A stretch of 64,000 nucleotides of DNA from JAMLHN01 sp035708745 (GCA_035708745.1 DASTFJ010000250.1:1-64000), one strand, 5' to 3'; shown: positions 33,766 through 42,961, counted from the first letter of the stretch. The notes: generated by a model from the sequence alone, not told the origin. A program made the numbers and translations.

Positions 33766-35583
33766 TCAGCCGTTGGTGAGCACCACGTTCTTGTCGAAGA
33801 GCACCGGCAGGCGCCCGGTCCACGGACCCTGTCGCGTCCCCTGCAGCTTCGGGTCCTGGACGTACATCTGCACCCAGTAGCCCAGTGGGATATACACGGC
33901 GTTATGCAGCAAGAGTTGCTCGGCCTGATGGAATGCGTCGTTCCGCGCCGTCTCGTCTTGCTCCTGGTCGGCTTCATCGACCAGCTGTTCGAAATTGTCG
34001 GCATCCGCGCCGGGATCGAAGTCGCCGGATGGTTCGAGATCGGCATTCCAGTTGAAGACGCCGGCCATCGCGGCGGCGTTCGGCGCTCCCGCAACATAGA
34101 GGAGATGCGGGGTGTCGTAAATATTCCACCACCAGACGATATCGAACTGGCTCCCCCCATTGTCCGCGGTTTGATCGGCGATCTGCTGCATCGTGAGCGA
34201 GGTATCGTGCACGATATCGATCCCGCTGTTCTGCTTGATCATCGCCAGCAGCGCGGCCGCCCGGGCTTTGTCCGAATCGGAGTCCTCGGACGGCTCGAAG
34301 TAGGTAATGGTCGGCAGTCCCTGGCCGTCGGCAAACCCCGCGTCGGAAAGCAGTTGCTTCGCTTCATCGGGTTTGAAGCCGATCCCCTCCGGCGGGGTGT
34401 AGTTGGCAATAGTAGTCAGTACCGGCGGCGAGAATGACGTGCCGGGCGCCCAGGTACCCTCCCAGATATCGTTCGCCCAATTGTCCCGGTCGATCGAAAG
34501 CGCGACCGCGCGGCGCACGCGCACATCGTTGAACGGCTCTTGATTGAAGTCCATGCCGATCGCGCGAACGCTGCCTTGCGGCGAGATCTTCACGAGCTGC
34601 GCTGCCAACGTTTCATCGCCGTTGACTGCGTCGAGCAAAGAGAGCGGTACGTCCGCCGAGATGGCCTGGCCCTGCTTGTACATATCGAGCGCGGCACTGG
34701 CGGCGTCCGGGCCGGTCAGGAAGAGCCACGTCAGCTCAGTAAGTGACGGAGAAACGCCATCCCAGTAATTTGGATTTGGCGTCATGACAAGCTGTGTCGC
34801 CGGATCGAAATCGGAAAACTGCCACGGTCCGGTTCCAGCGCCCCCGAGCGTGAATTCGTCGTCACCCAGTTCTTCCACCACCGCCGGATCGACGACCGAC
34901 CAGACATAGGCGGCCAGCAACGACGGGAAAAAGCTATACGAATCGTTCAGCGAGATCGCAACCGTCAGATCATCGACCTTTTCGAATCCGATGTCGGTGG
35001 AGTTGCCGGCGATATAGTCGTCGTACCCTTCGACCAGCGCCATGAAGTCAGACATTGGCGAGAGATTCGCGGGATCGAGCGCGCGCTGCCAGCTGGAGAT
35101 GAACGCATCGGAATTGACCGGATTGCCGGAAGCGAACTTGAGATCCGATTTGATCTTGAAGGTATACGTCTCGCCGTCGTCACTCAGATCCATGCTCTCG
35201 GCCAAATCGAGCTCCGGCTTGCCGTTCTGGTCGTACCGCAGCAATCCGCCCCAAACGTTCGGGAACATGACCCAGAATGGTCCCCAGTTCACAGTCCGAT
35301 GCGGATCGAGGGTGACGTCCTGCCCCCACGGATCGAAGGGGATCGTGATCTTGGCGTCGGTGACGATATCGGCCTGAAACCGAGAGAGCGCCGTCTTCCC
35401 GTCCGACGGGGCGGCCGAGACTGAACCCAAGCGGCCCGCGGCTACTGCTCCCGCAGCTATCGCCGACCATCGCATCAGAGCGCGCCGGGTTGGATGCGGA
35501 GTCGTTTTCCGGAAGGTTTCGATGAGCCGGTCGAGCTCGGCTCTGGTATCCGTGGTCATTGCGGATTGCTCGTCGATCGACAC
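33766..35583 (-). CDS. ABC transporter substrate-binding protein, family 5 (second)
   Basis: A 605-residue solute-binding protein. The leader contains TRRALMRWSAIAAGAVAAG, compatible with Tat export, and no lipobox. The body shows LDPHRTVNWG, YTFKIKSDLKFASGNPVNS, the WQRALDP segment, and the C-terminal NAVYIPLGYWVQMY. It is a different subfamily from the protein at 4137 and has no permease or ATPase genes beside it, so it must borrow a membrane complex encoded elsewhere. GTG 35583 is chosen because GAAGGGAG sits 7 bases upstream; ATG 35559 is an alternative. Confidence 0.9.
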   Translation of the reverse strand: MSIDEQSAMTTDTRAELDRLIETFRKTTPHPTRRALMRWSAIAAGAVAAGRLGSVSAAPSDGKTALSRFQADIVTDAKITIPFDPWGQDVTLDPHRTVNWGPFWVMFPNVWGGLLRYDQNGKPELDLAESMDLSDDGETYTFKIKSDLKFASGNPVNSDAFISSWQRALDPANLSPMSDFMALVEGYDDYIAGNSTDIGFEKVDDLTVAISLNDSYSFFPSLLAAYVWSVVDPAVVEELGDDEFTLGGAGTGPWQFSDFDPATQLVMTPNPNYWDGVSPSLTELTWLFLTGPDAASAALDMYKQGQAISADVPLSLLDAVNGDETLAAQLVKISPQGSVRAIGMDFNQEPFNDVRVRRAVALSIDRDNWANDIWEGTWAPGTSFSPPVLTTIANYTPPEGIGFKPDEAKQLLSDAGFADGQGLPTITYFEPSEDSDSDKARAAALLAMIKQNSGIDIVHDTSLTMQQIADQTADNGGSQFDIVWWWNIYDTPHLLYVAGAPNAAAMAGVFNWNADLEPSGDFDPGADADNFEQLVDEADQEQDETARNDAFHQAEQLLLHNAVYIPLGYWVQMYVQDPKLQGTRQGPWTGRLPVLFDKNVVLTNG

Positions 35584-35772
35584 GTGTTTGCTCCCTTCGA
35601 GGGTCGAAACGCGAACGCTGTAGCTTCCTGAAGTGTATTGGCGCGGCCGCTGCCGAATATCACGGCGCAGTCGTGCGACCCCAAATCCTACGCCATTCGC
35701 GCAAGCTGGGACTGGGCTTTCCGTTGAAACGACCGGCGGCGCTCCTCCGTTTCGCGCGATCCGCCGGGAGCG

Positions 35773-36831
35773 TCAATCGACAACGCTGTAGGTGCGCGAC
35801 CCGGCATCGTTCAAATATGCGGCCAGCAGGTCGATGCAGGCCTGAATATCGGAGATACGGGCCATCTCGTTGACGGTATGCGCATAACGCGTCGGGATCG
35901 AGAGCGTGAAGGTGGCGTTGCCACCCCGCGCCAACGAGGTCGCGCCGGCATCCGTGCCACCTCGGGCCAGAAACTCGAATTGGTAGGGTATCCCGTTCGA
36001 TTCCGCCAGATCGCGGAAATGCTCGACCAGCTTTTGATTCGGGATGACCGAGGAATCGAAGTATTTGAGCGCGGCCCCTTTGCCGAGCTGAGTTACGTGT
36101 TCCTGCGGTTTCATTCCTGGAAAGTCGAGGGCGAGCGTAATGTCGATTGCGATCGAGATGTCGGGATCGGCCGTATAGCCCGCCACCCGCGCGCCACGCA
36201 GCCCGACTTCTTCCTGAGTCGTGGCTACCGCGTGAATTTCCGCCTTTGCTCCTTGCGCTTTTCGCAACGCCTCGATCATCACGAAGACGCCGACCCGATC
36301 GTCGAGCGATTTGGACATCACCGAATCGCCGACCACCTCCAGCGTACGATCCATGGTGACCATGTCTCCTACTCGAACGATAGTATCGACGTCCCCGGCG
36401 GTCATCCCCAGATCGATGAACAGGTCGGAGGTCTTGGGTTTGCTGTTTTCCGAGCCATCCAGCAGGTGCGCCGGTTTGGTAGAAAGCATGAACGCGCCAC
36501 GGTGCGGGTTGCCCGCTCGATCCCAGACGATCACGCGCTGGGCAGGGAGAACTTTGATGTCGAATCCGCCAATCGGCTGCACGCGCAGGAAACCCTGCTC
36601 GTCGATATGCGAGACCAGAAAGCCGATTTCGTCCGTATGAGCGGCCAGCATCACTTTGGGACCACCAGAGCCCTTGTGGATACCGGCGACGTTTCCCAGC
36701 GGATCGACGGTCACCTCATCGGAGATCGACTGCAGCTCGTCACGCGCGATGGCAGCGATGCGCCCTTCCCGTCCCGAGACGCCGGGAGTCTCGCAAAGGC
36801 GCTTGAGAAGTTCGATGTTCAACTCAGACAC
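35773..36831 (-). CDS. M42 family metallopeptidase (second)
   Basis: A 352-residue dinuclear metallo-aminopeptidase, the same length as the one at 22838. Metal and catalytic segments: CETPGVSGREG, LAAHTDEIGFLVSHI, KSLDDRVGVFV, ATTQEEVGLRGARV, IDITLALDFPG and PTRYAHTVNE. The open frame continues upstream to 37083 inside the DUF3352 gene; GTG 36831 with AGGAG 6 bases before it gives the normal N-terminus VSELNIELLKRLCETPG. It starts 29 bases after the DUF3352 gene on the same strand. Confidence 0.93.
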   Translation of the reverse strand: MSELNIELLKRLCETPGVSGREGRIAAIARDELQSISDEVTVDPLGNVAGIHKGSGGPKVMLAAHTDEIGFLVSHIDEQGFLRVQPIGGFDIKVLPAQRVIVWDRAGNPHRGAFMLSTKPAHLLDGSENSKPKTSDLFIDLGMTAGDVDTIVRVGDMVTMDRTLEVVGDSVMSKSLDDRVGVFVMIEALRKAQGAKAEIHAVATTQEEVGLRGARVAGYTADPDISIAIDITLALDFPGMKPQEHVTQLGKGAALKYFDSSVIPNQKLVEHFRDLAESNGIPYQFEFLARGGTDAGATSLARGGNATFTLSIPTRYAHTVNEMARISDIQACIDLLAAYLNDAGSRTYSVVD

Positions 36832-36860
36832 ATGGTGCTCCTGGGTAACTCGTCCAACGA

Positions 36861-38726
36861 TTACGAATTCGAACCAACCAGCAGAACGCCGGAGATATGC
36901 TGCAGCCCGTTTGCCTGATAAGCGACTGCCGCGATCGGCCCCGGAATCCGGGAGACCAGGAAATCCTCGAGCGCGTCCCCTCCGAAGATGGTTCCGATCA
37001 GAGAGCAGATCGCCCCCGCGGCGCCGGTTGGCTCGATCCGTGCCGGAACCGGCGTGCCGGCGGACACGTTCTGCACCAGACACTGTGCGATCGGGTTGTC
37101 CGAACCGGCAGCCAGGGTTTCGATGAGATACGGCGCCACCTGCTGCGCAATCGAGCGGAGGTCCACGTAGAGCAAACTGCTGTAGCTCGGAGGAAGTTCA
37201 GACAGGGCCGCCTGGTAGCTCGGATCGTCGGCCAAGGCGGTGGTCGGCTGTTGCGCCAGGGTCGAGATACCGTCGCCCAACCCGACCATCAGCTGATCAT
37301 TCACGACTCCGTATTGGATCGTTGCCGTCTGGTCGTCACTGTAGAGCGTCACGTTGTTGACGGTCTGGTCAGCCACTGAGGACGTGGTGATGCTGACACT
37401 CCCCGCGGCCGCCGATTGCAGTAACGGTCCCAGGCTCGTAGCCCCGACCGACACCCGGTCGAAATCCTCGAGCTCAGACGCCACGACCGCGGAAGACGAA
37501 CCTGGGTCCTCCGTATCGATCGAAAACAGCGCCGCGCCATACGTGCCTTGCAGCTGTTCGAGCAGATCGGTCTTGAAATTGATGCCGGTCAGCATCGCCA
37601 ATACCCCGAACTGGGCATCGAGATCGGTATCGGTCATGTCGATCTCTCCGCCCCCGAGCGACGACATCAACACGGAAAGGAGCACCTTTTCCACCTGAGT
37701 GATCAGCCAGCTGTCACCCAGATTGTTGCCCGCGAACATCGCCAGGGTCGAATCCGGGATCGATGCCGCGAAATCGGGGTTCGCCGCACCGGGAGTGGCG
37801 CGTAGCAACGTGCCGGTGACTGGCATGGAGACCGACTCGAAGCGCAATCCGGGATCGTCAGCCGACACGGCGAAGGCGGTCGTCCCGAATGGCGGATCGA
37901 TCGACTCGGCCAGCGCGGACGAATCGAATATCCCCGCCGCCGACGCGGTCATCGTCTCGCCACCGATATAGCCGAAGAGCAGCCGCTCGGCCGGCAGCGC
38001 CGCATTCAGCGACAGCAAATCCGCCGAATCCGCAAGCGTCGGCACATTTCCCTGGATGGCTTCGATGAACGGCAGCATATCGTCGTGGTCGTCGCCGAGC
38101 AGGATGTAGTCACCAGCAAATACGACGACAGCCGGATTGGTCGCGAACGAGGCGGTCGATGGATCGGGATTCTTCAAGATCACGATGGATCCGACTTCCG
38201 AGCGCTCTGGAATCAGACCTTGCGTTGCTAACTGTCCGGTGTACCAGTCCTCGACGATCTGCCGGGCCGTGCTGGCTTGCCTGGGATGCAGCACGATGGC
38301 ATAGCCGGGCAGCGCCGAACCGAGCAATGCATCTGAGTATTGCGAATCACCGAGATCGAGCGGGCGGAAGCCAGTCGCGCCGATGCCGACCTCGCCCTCC
38401 AGCACCTCGCGCGCGTCGTCGGGCACCAGGCTGACGAAACCGGCCAGCCGTTCGACGATGGCGGCGACCGTGTCACCCGCGCCCGGAATGAGCACGCGCG
38501 CGGTCAACCCGGTGAGCTGAACGTATTGGTCGCTTTCGAGATCGAACTCGGTCGAAACGAATGCCTGCACGTCCGCCGGCATTGCTTCCGCCATTGGTGG
38601 CGGAGACGGCTCGGCCGCGGTTGGTGTGGAATCTTGCGCGGTCACCATGCCGGCGGTGGCGAACATTGGCAAAACGAGCAGCAGGGTTGCGAGGAAAACG
38701 AGCGCGCGATATTGCGAACGGATCAT
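36861..38726 (-). CDS. DUF3352 domain secreted protein
   Basis: A 621-residue exported protein. The leader (ALVFLATLLLVLPMFATAGMVTAQ) is a Sec signal peptide with a probable cut after AQ; there is no lipobox. The mature part begins with a Pro/Thr linker and the MPADVQAFVSTEF segment that opens DUF3352 proteins, a large beta-rich family of unknown function found in Chloroflexota and cyanobacteria. Residues SLLYVDLRSI near the end are also typical. It lies between a 49-residue membrane protein gene and the M42 peptidase, all on one strand with short gaps. Confidence 0.82.
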   Translation of the reverse strand: MIRSQYRALVFLATLLLVLPMFATAGMVTAQDSTPTAAEPSPPPMAEAMPADVQAFVSTEFDLESDQYVQLTGLTARVLIPGAGDTVAAIVERLAGFVSLVPDDAREVLEGEVGIGATGFRPLDLGDSQYSDALLGSALPGYAIVLHPRQASTARQIVEDWYTGQLATQGLIPERSEVGSIVILKNPDPSTASFATNPAVVVFAGDYILLGDDHDDMLPFIEAIQGNVPTLADSADLLSLNAALPAERLLFGYIGGETMTASAAGIFDSSALAESIDPPFGTTAFAVSADDPGLRFESVSMPVTGTLLRATPGAANPDFAASIPDSTLAMFAGNNLGDSWLITQVEKVLLSVLMSSLGGGEIDMTDTDLDAQFGVLAMLTGINFKTDLLEQLQGTYGAALFSIDTEDPGSSSAVVASELEDFDRVSVGATSLGPLLQSAAAGSVSITTSSVADQTVNNVTLYSDDQTATIQYGVVNDQLMVGLGDGISTLAQQPTTALADDPSYQAALSELPPSYSSLLYVDLRSIAQQVAPYLIETLAAGSDNPIAQCLVQNVSAGTPVPARIEPTGAAGAICSLIGTIFGGDALEDFLVSRIPGPIAAVAYQANGLQHISGVLLVGSNS

Positions 38727-38775
38727 ACAGACTCCCTGACGACCGGAAGGACCGAATGTGTCGGACTGGCGGGGT

Positions 38776-38925
38776 CTAGTCCTGCATTTTCTCGTCGACG
38801 CCGGTGGCGATGCTGAAGATGATCATGAACATCGCCGCCAGTAACCCGATCGCCACCAAAATGGCTGCGACCATGATCACCGCGGAGATCACACCCTTGA
38901 CGATATCCATCTCACCTTCATCCAT
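38776..38925 (-). CDS. 49-residue membrane protein
   Basis: A short frame with one clear membrane helix: after MDEGEMDIVKGV comes a hydrophobic run (ISAVIMVAAILVAIGLLA continuing to about residue 40), then the polar end GVDEKMQD. It occupies the gap upstream of the DUF3352 gene, 49 bases away, on the same strand. A -10-like TATACT lies 25 bases before the ATG (38950-38955). The ribosome site is weak; ATG 38910 is an alternative start preceded by AAGGTGAG at a short distance. I do not recognise a family. Confidence 0.6.
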   Translation of the reverse strand: MDEGEMDIVKGVISAVIMVAAILVAIGLLAAMFMIIFSIATGVDEKMQD

Positions 38926-38949
38926 CTCTACGACGGCACGTCTGGCGCA

Positions 38950-38955
38950 AGTATA
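38950..38955 (-). promoter_or_regulatory. Candidate -10 element of the 49-residue protein/DUF3352 operon
   Basis: TATACT on the minus strand matches five of six consensus positions and is well placed before the ATG at 38925. No good -35 is visible at 17 bases, so the assignment is weak. Confidence 0.3.
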
Positions 38956-39026
38956 GGGTGGACCGCAGGCTTGGGCTGGGGGGCTCCGTTGGTCGTAGTG
39001 GAGCGCCTCACGGCCGGATATGCAGG

Positions 39027-39054
39027 CGTCCGGACCTGATTACCGGTCCGGACG
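39027..39054 (-). terminator. Hairpin after clpB
   Basis: A perfect ten-pair stem (CGTCCGGACC with its complement) and an eight-base loop lie 18 bases past the clpB stop. There is no T tract, so it may be an RNA-end hairpin rather than a classic intrinsic terminator. Confidence 0.45.
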
Positions 39055-39072
39055 TTGCGAACCTCATCTGGT

Positions 39073-41679
39073 TCAGGCGAGCAACGGCGCTTCGGTGAGG
39101 CTCGACTTGAAGGTGAGGTGACCGCCGTCGTTATCGACCACCACTGTTTCGCCATCGTGAACCTCGCCCTTGATCACCTTGATCGAAAGTGGGTCCAGCA
39201 CGTCCTTCTGGATCACGCGCTTCAGCGGACGCGCGCCGTAGACCGGATCGTATCCCTTGTTCGCAATCAGCTCGCGCGCGCCGCTGGTCAGCTGCAGATC
39301 GATCTGCCGCTCGCGCAGTCGGTCGGCCACACTTCGTAGCTGGATCTCGACTACTTCGGCCAGCTGTTTGCGGCTGAGCGGTTTGAAGATGACGATCTCG
39401 TCGATCCGGTTCAGCAGCTCCGGTCGGAACGATGCCTGCAGCACCTCCATCACCTTGGCCCGCATCTCATCTTCATTGCCGATCAGGGACGCGATGTACT
39501 GCGAACCGAGGTTGCTGGTCATGATGACGATCGTGTTTTTGAAATCGACCGTGCGCCCCTGACCATCGGTCAGGCGCCCATCGTCGAGCAGCTGCAACAG
39601 GACATTGAACACATCCGGATGCGCTTTTTCGATCTCGTCGAGCAGGATCACGCTGAATGGCCTGCGGCGTACGGCCTCGGTCAACTGGCCTCCTTCGTCA
39701 TAGCCGACATACCCCGGAGGCGCGCCGATCAACCGGCTGACCGAATGCTTCTCCATGTACTCCGACATGTCGATCCGGGTCAGCGCCTGCTCATCATCGA
39801 AGAGCACTTCCGCGAGAGCCCGCGCCAGCTCTGTTTTGCCAACCCCGGTCGGTCCCAGGAAGAGAAAGCTGCCGATCGGCTTGTTCGGATCGGAGAGTCC
39901 CGCCCGTGACCGGCGGATCGCCGACGCCACCGCATCGACCGCTTCGTCCTGGCCAACCACGCGCTCGTGCAGGCGGTCTTCCAGATGGAGCAGCTTTTCG
40001 ATCTCGCCTTCCATCAACCGGTTGGCCGGAATTCCGGTCCAGCGACTGACCACATCGGCAATATCCTCAGCGTCGACTTCTTCCTTGAGCAGCTTGCCGC
40101 TCGCCTGCAGGCGAGCCAGATCCGCCTCGGCCTCCTTGATCTGCGCCTGCAATTCGACCAACTTGCCGTATTGCAGCTGGGCCGCCTTGTTCAGGTCGTA
40201 TTCGCGTTGCGCCTGCTCGATCTCGACTCGAGTCTGATCGAGCTGATTGCGCAGCTCCGAGATCTTCGTTAGCGCCTCGCGCTCCTGATCCCATTTGGAA
40301 CGAAGCGCATCCCGGTCTTCTTCGAGACTCGCCAGCTCTCCTTCCAGCGCGGTCAGGCGTTGCCTGGTGGCTTCGTCCTTCTCCTTCTTCAATGCCTCGC
40401 GCTCGATCTCGAGCTGCATGATGCGCCGCTCGATTTCGTCGAGCTCGACCGGCATGGAGGTGATCTCCATGCGCAACCGCGAGGCGGCTTCGTCGACCAG
40501 ATCGATCGCCTTGTCGGGCAGGAATCGGTCAGAAATAAAACGATTCGACAGCACCGCAGCGGAAACCAGCGCCGAATCGAGGATCTTCACCTTGTGATGC
40601 ACTTCATACCGCTCGCGCAGACCGCGCAGAATCGAAATCGTGTCTTCGACCGACGGCTCGCCGACATAGACCGGCTGGAAGCGCCGCTCGAGCGCGGCAT
40701 CCTTTTCGATATATTTGCGGTATTCATCCAATGTGGTCGCGCCGATCGCACTCAGCTCGCCGCGCGCCAGCATCGGTTTGAGCAGATTGGCCGCGTCCAT
40801 CGACCCTTCGGCCGCGCCCGCCCCAATGACCGTGTGCAGCTCGTCGATGAACATGATGATCTGGCCTTCCGCCTGGGAGACCTCTTTGAGGACTGCCTTC
40901 AGGCGTTCCTCGAACTCGCCGCGGAATTTGGCGCCCGCGACCAGGGCTCCCATATCGAGCGCGATGACGCGTTTGTCCTTCAGCCCTTCCGGTACATCGC
41001 CGCGCACGATGCGTTGGGCCAGCCCTTCGACGATGGCCGTTTTGCCAACGCCCGGCTCGCCGATCAGCACCGGATTGTTCTTGGTGCGGCGGGACAATAC
41101 CTGAATGACCCGGCGAATCTCCTCGTCGCGACCGATGACGGGATCGAGCTTGCCCTGCTGGGCCAGCTTGGTCAGATCCTGCCCGTACTTCTCCAGCGAC
41201 TGATATTTGTCTTCCGGATTCTGATCGGTCACTCGCTGACCGCCGCGAACCTCTTTCAACGCCTCGCGGACCTTGTCCTCGGTGACACCGTTGCGCTCCA
41301 GCAGCCGCGCGGTGTCGGACGCCTTGTTGTCGAGCATCGCCAGCAGCAAATGCTCGGTGCTGGTGTATTCGTCGCCGAATTGTCCGGCAATGCGATTGGC
41401 GTCTTCCAGCATCTTGGCAGTCGCATTCGACAGCCGCGCCTCTGCGCTGTGTTGCAGCTTCGGCAGCGCATCGACCGCTTGATCGACCGCGATTGCAACC
41501 GTGCGCGGATCGAGTCCCATCTTGAGCAGCACCTGCGGCACTACCCCGTCGGACTGATTCAGAAGCGCCTGCAATACCGTCAATGGCTCGATTTGCGCGA
41601 TGCGCAGCTCGCGCGTGCGTTGCTGCGCTTGCGCGAGGGCCTGTTGCGCTTTCTCGGTAAATCCCTGATTGATACTCAT
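39073..41679 (-). CDS. clpB: ATP-dependent disaggregase ClpB
   Basis: An 868-residue hexameric AAA+ disaggregase that, with DnaK, rescues aggregated proteins. The Clp N domain covers about residues 1-145. AAA1 has Walker A GEPGVGKT and Walker B IIMFIDELH. The long coiled-coil middle domain (EIERRIMQLEIEREALKKEK onward) sets ClpB apart from ClpA and ClpC. AAA2 has GPTGVGKT and VILLDEIEKAHPDV. Length and order are normal. It is downstream of hspR by 71 bases, which contain a hairpin. The HspR/HAIR site upstream of hspR probably controls both genes as heat-shock genes. Confidence 0.98.
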   Translation of the reverse strand: MSINQGFTEKAQQALAQAQQRTRELRIAQIEPLTVLQALLNQSDGVVPQVLLKMGLDPRTVAIAVDQAVDALPKLQHSAEARLSNATAKMLEDANRIAGQFGDEYTSTEHLLLAMLDNKASDTARLLERNGVTEDKVREALKEVRGGQRVTDQNPEDKYQSLEKYGQDLTKLAQQGKLDPVIGRDEEIRRVIQVLSRRTKNNPVLIGEPGVGKTAIVEGLAQRIVRGDVPEGLKDKRVIALDMGALVAGAKFRGEFEERLKAVLKEVSQAEGQIIMFIDELHTVIGAGAAEGSMDAANLLKPMLARGELSAIGATTLDEYRKYIEKDAALERRFQPVYVGEPSVEDTISILRGLRERYEVHHKVKILDSALVSAAVLSNRFISDRFLPDKAIDLVDEAASRLRMEITSMPVELDEIERRIMQLEIEREALKKEKDEATRQRLTALEGELASLEEDRDALRSKWDQEREALTKISELRNQLDQTRVEIEQAQREYDLNKAAQLQYGKLVELQAQIKEAEADLARLQASGKLLKEEVDAEDIADVVSRWTGIPANRLMEGEIEKLLHLEDRLHERVVGQDEAVDAVASAIRRSRAGLSDPNKPIGSFLFLGPTGVGKTELARALAEVLFDDEQALTRIDMSEYMEKHSVSRLIGAPPGYVGYDEGGQLTEAVRRRPFSVILLDEIEKAHPDVFNVLLQLLDDGRLTDGQGRTVDFKNTIVIMTSNLGSQYIASLIGNEDEMRAKVMEVLQASFRPELLNRIDEIVIFKPLSRKQLAEVVEIQLRSVADRLRERQIDLQLTSGARELIANKGYDPVYGARPLKRVIQKDVLDPLSIKVIKGEVHDGETVVVDNDGGHLTFKSSLTEAPLLA

Positions 41680-41708
41680 GTCGCTTCTGTTCCCTCTACC
41701 TCGTCAAA

Positions 41709-41734
41709 GAAACGTCGCCTCGCGGCGACGTTTC
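41709..41734 (-). terminator. Hairpin between hspR and clpB
   Basis: A perfect 11-pair stem (GAAACGTCGCC and complement) closes a four-base loop TCGC. On the minus strand only TTT follows, so strong termination is unlikely. It could be an attenuator, a processing site or an mRNA stabiliser that sets the ratio of repressor to chaperone. Confidence 0.5.
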
Positions 41735-41750
41735 CTGGTTTCTGTTTCCG

Positions 41751-42116
41751 CTATTCGCTCTGGTAGCCCAGCTGGCTCAGCAGCTTCGAAACCGAATCGC
41801 TGAGCTCTCGCAACGCGTCGGGCTGCACATCTTGTTCGGCCAGTCGCTCGATCCGCTCCCGAAGCACACGCAAATCCCGCGACACTTCGAGCGCCAGCTG
41901 CACCCCAGCCAGATTCAAGCCTCGCTGTTCGACCAGATGCTTCACCTGGCGCAGCCGCTCGATATCCTGATCCGAATAAAGCCGAAGATTTGTTACCGTG
42001 CGTGATGGGGCCACGAGCCCCTCACGCTCATATTTCCGCAACGTCTGCGGGTGCATCTCCACAAGACGCGCCGCGACGCTGATCACAAAGACTGGTTCAT
42101 TGATGCGCGCAGCCAT
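41751..42116 (-). CDS. hspR: MerR-family heat-shock repressor HspR
   Basis: A 121-residue MerR-like regulator. The winged helix starts FVISVAARLVEMHPQTLRKYEREGLVAPSRT, the HspR hallmark with MHPQTLRKYE, then LRLYSDQDIERLRQVKHLVEQRGLNLAGVQLAL. A coiled coil ends the protein. ATG 42116 is preferred (GGAGGGG directly upstream); an earlier in-frame start lies at 42164. In actinobacteria HspR with DnaK represses dnaK and clpB through HAIR boxes; a matching box lies in its own promoter here. Confidence 0.93.
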   Translation of the reverse strand: MAARINEPVFVISVAARLVEMHPQTLRKYEREGLVAPSRTVTNLRLYSDQDIERLRQVKHLVEQRGLNLAGVQLALEVSRDLRVLRERIERLAEQDVQPDALRELSDSVSKLLSQLGYQSE

Positions 42117-42145
42117 CGCCCCTCCGTTCTGTTCTTCTGGTAGGA

Positions 42146-42175
42146 ATAATAAAGCTTGATACACTCTGTGTCAAG
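42146..42175 (-). promoter_or_regulatory. hspR-clpB promoter with HAIR operator
   Basis: On the minus strand TTGACA (42174 to 42169), a 17-base spacer and TATTAT (42151 to 42146) make a near-consensus promoter. The 21 bases 42155-42175 form an inverted repeat CTTGA-N11-TCAAG, with the same half-sites and 21-base length as the HAIR consensus (CTTGAGT-N7-ACTCAAG). The operator covers the -35 and spacer, so HspR binding would block RNA polymerase. The divergent GDPD gene starts 31 bases away and might be affected too. Confidence 0.88.
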
Positions 42176-42205
42176 GTTCGCCTTGCTCGAAAGGAGTCTC
42201 GTCCG

Positions 42206-42868
42206 GTGAAAATCTATGCGCATCGTGGATATTCGGCGGCGTTTCCTGAGAACACGCTCGCCGCCTTCCAAGGGGCCCTGGACCTCGGAGTCTTTGGCGT
42301 AGAACTGGATATCCACGCATCATCGGATGGCATCCCGGTCGTCATTCACGACGACGACCTGGGCGGCACCACCGACGGTTCCGGACCGGTTACGGCGAAA
42401 TCCGCCGCCGAGCTTGCATCACTCGACGCCGGGAACGGCGAGGGCATTCCGACCCTCGAAGAGGCCGTGGCGTTGGTGGGTGGGAAGCTCCATATCGATA
42501 TCGAAATCAAAGCCAAGAATTGCGAGCAGGGTGTTCTGGATGTGCTCGCTCGCTACCCGAAGACCGCCGCGGCAATCTCAGCATTCGACTGGGACGTCTT
42601 GTCGCGAATCCGCGAGCTCGATCCCGCGGCCGAACTTTGGGTGCTTGCGGACTGGATCGATCGCGATGCCATCGCCGCAGCGCAAAAGCTGGGGGCAACG
42701 ACACTTGCCATCGATCACACGTCTGTGACGGAAAGCTCGATGTCACAAGCAACGGCTGAGGGACTTCGAGTGATGGCCTGGACGGTCAACTCACAGCGAG
42801 AAGCCAATCGCCTGCGCGAGCTCGGTGTGGTCGCCATCTGCACCGACGATCCGAGCACGGTCCACTAG
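42206..42868 (+). CDS. Glycerophosphodiester phosphodiesterase family protein
   Basis: A 220-residue cytoplasmic TIM-barrel phosphodiesterase that releases an alcohol and sn-glycerol 3-phosphate from deacylated phospholipids. Family residues are AHRGYSAAFPENTLAAF, ELDIHASSDGIPVVIHDDDLGGTTDG (metal ligands) and the C-terminal VMAWTVNSQREANRLRELGV. There is no signal peptide. Start GTG 42206 follows GGAG. It is divergent from hspR and ends before a bidirectional terminator. Confidence 0.92.
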   Translation: MKIYAHRGYSAAFPENTLAAFQGALDLGVFGVELDIHASSDGIPVVIHDDDLGGTTDGSGPVTAKSAAELASLDAGNGEGIPTLEEAVALVGGKLHIDIEIKAKNCEQGVLDVLARYPKTAAAISAFDWDVLSRIRELDPAAELWVLADWIDRDAIAAAQKLGATTLAIDHTSVTESSMSQATAEGLRVMAWTVNSQREANRLRELGVVAICTDDPSTVH

Positions 42869-42903
42869 CCCTCATTTCAACAGTCAAGCTGCTGCGATGA
42901 AAA

Positions 42904-42935
42904 AGGAGTGGGTGGTGTTAACACCACCCACTCCT
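42904..42935. terminator. Bidirectional intrinsic terminator
   Basis: A perfect 32-base palindrome (arms of 16, AGGAGTGGGTGGTGTT and complement) is followed by CTTTT on the plus strand and preceded by AAA on the plus strand, which gives TTT on the minus strand. It separates the convergent GDPD and coxM-like genes. Confidence 0.88.
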
Positions 42936-42961
42936 CTTTTGGTCTGAATTGACGGTCGTGT

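Noticed and set aside
42904..42935. Perfect 32-base palindrome considered as an operator
   Set aside because: Its place between convergent genes and the flanking T and A runs fit a bidirectional terminator better.
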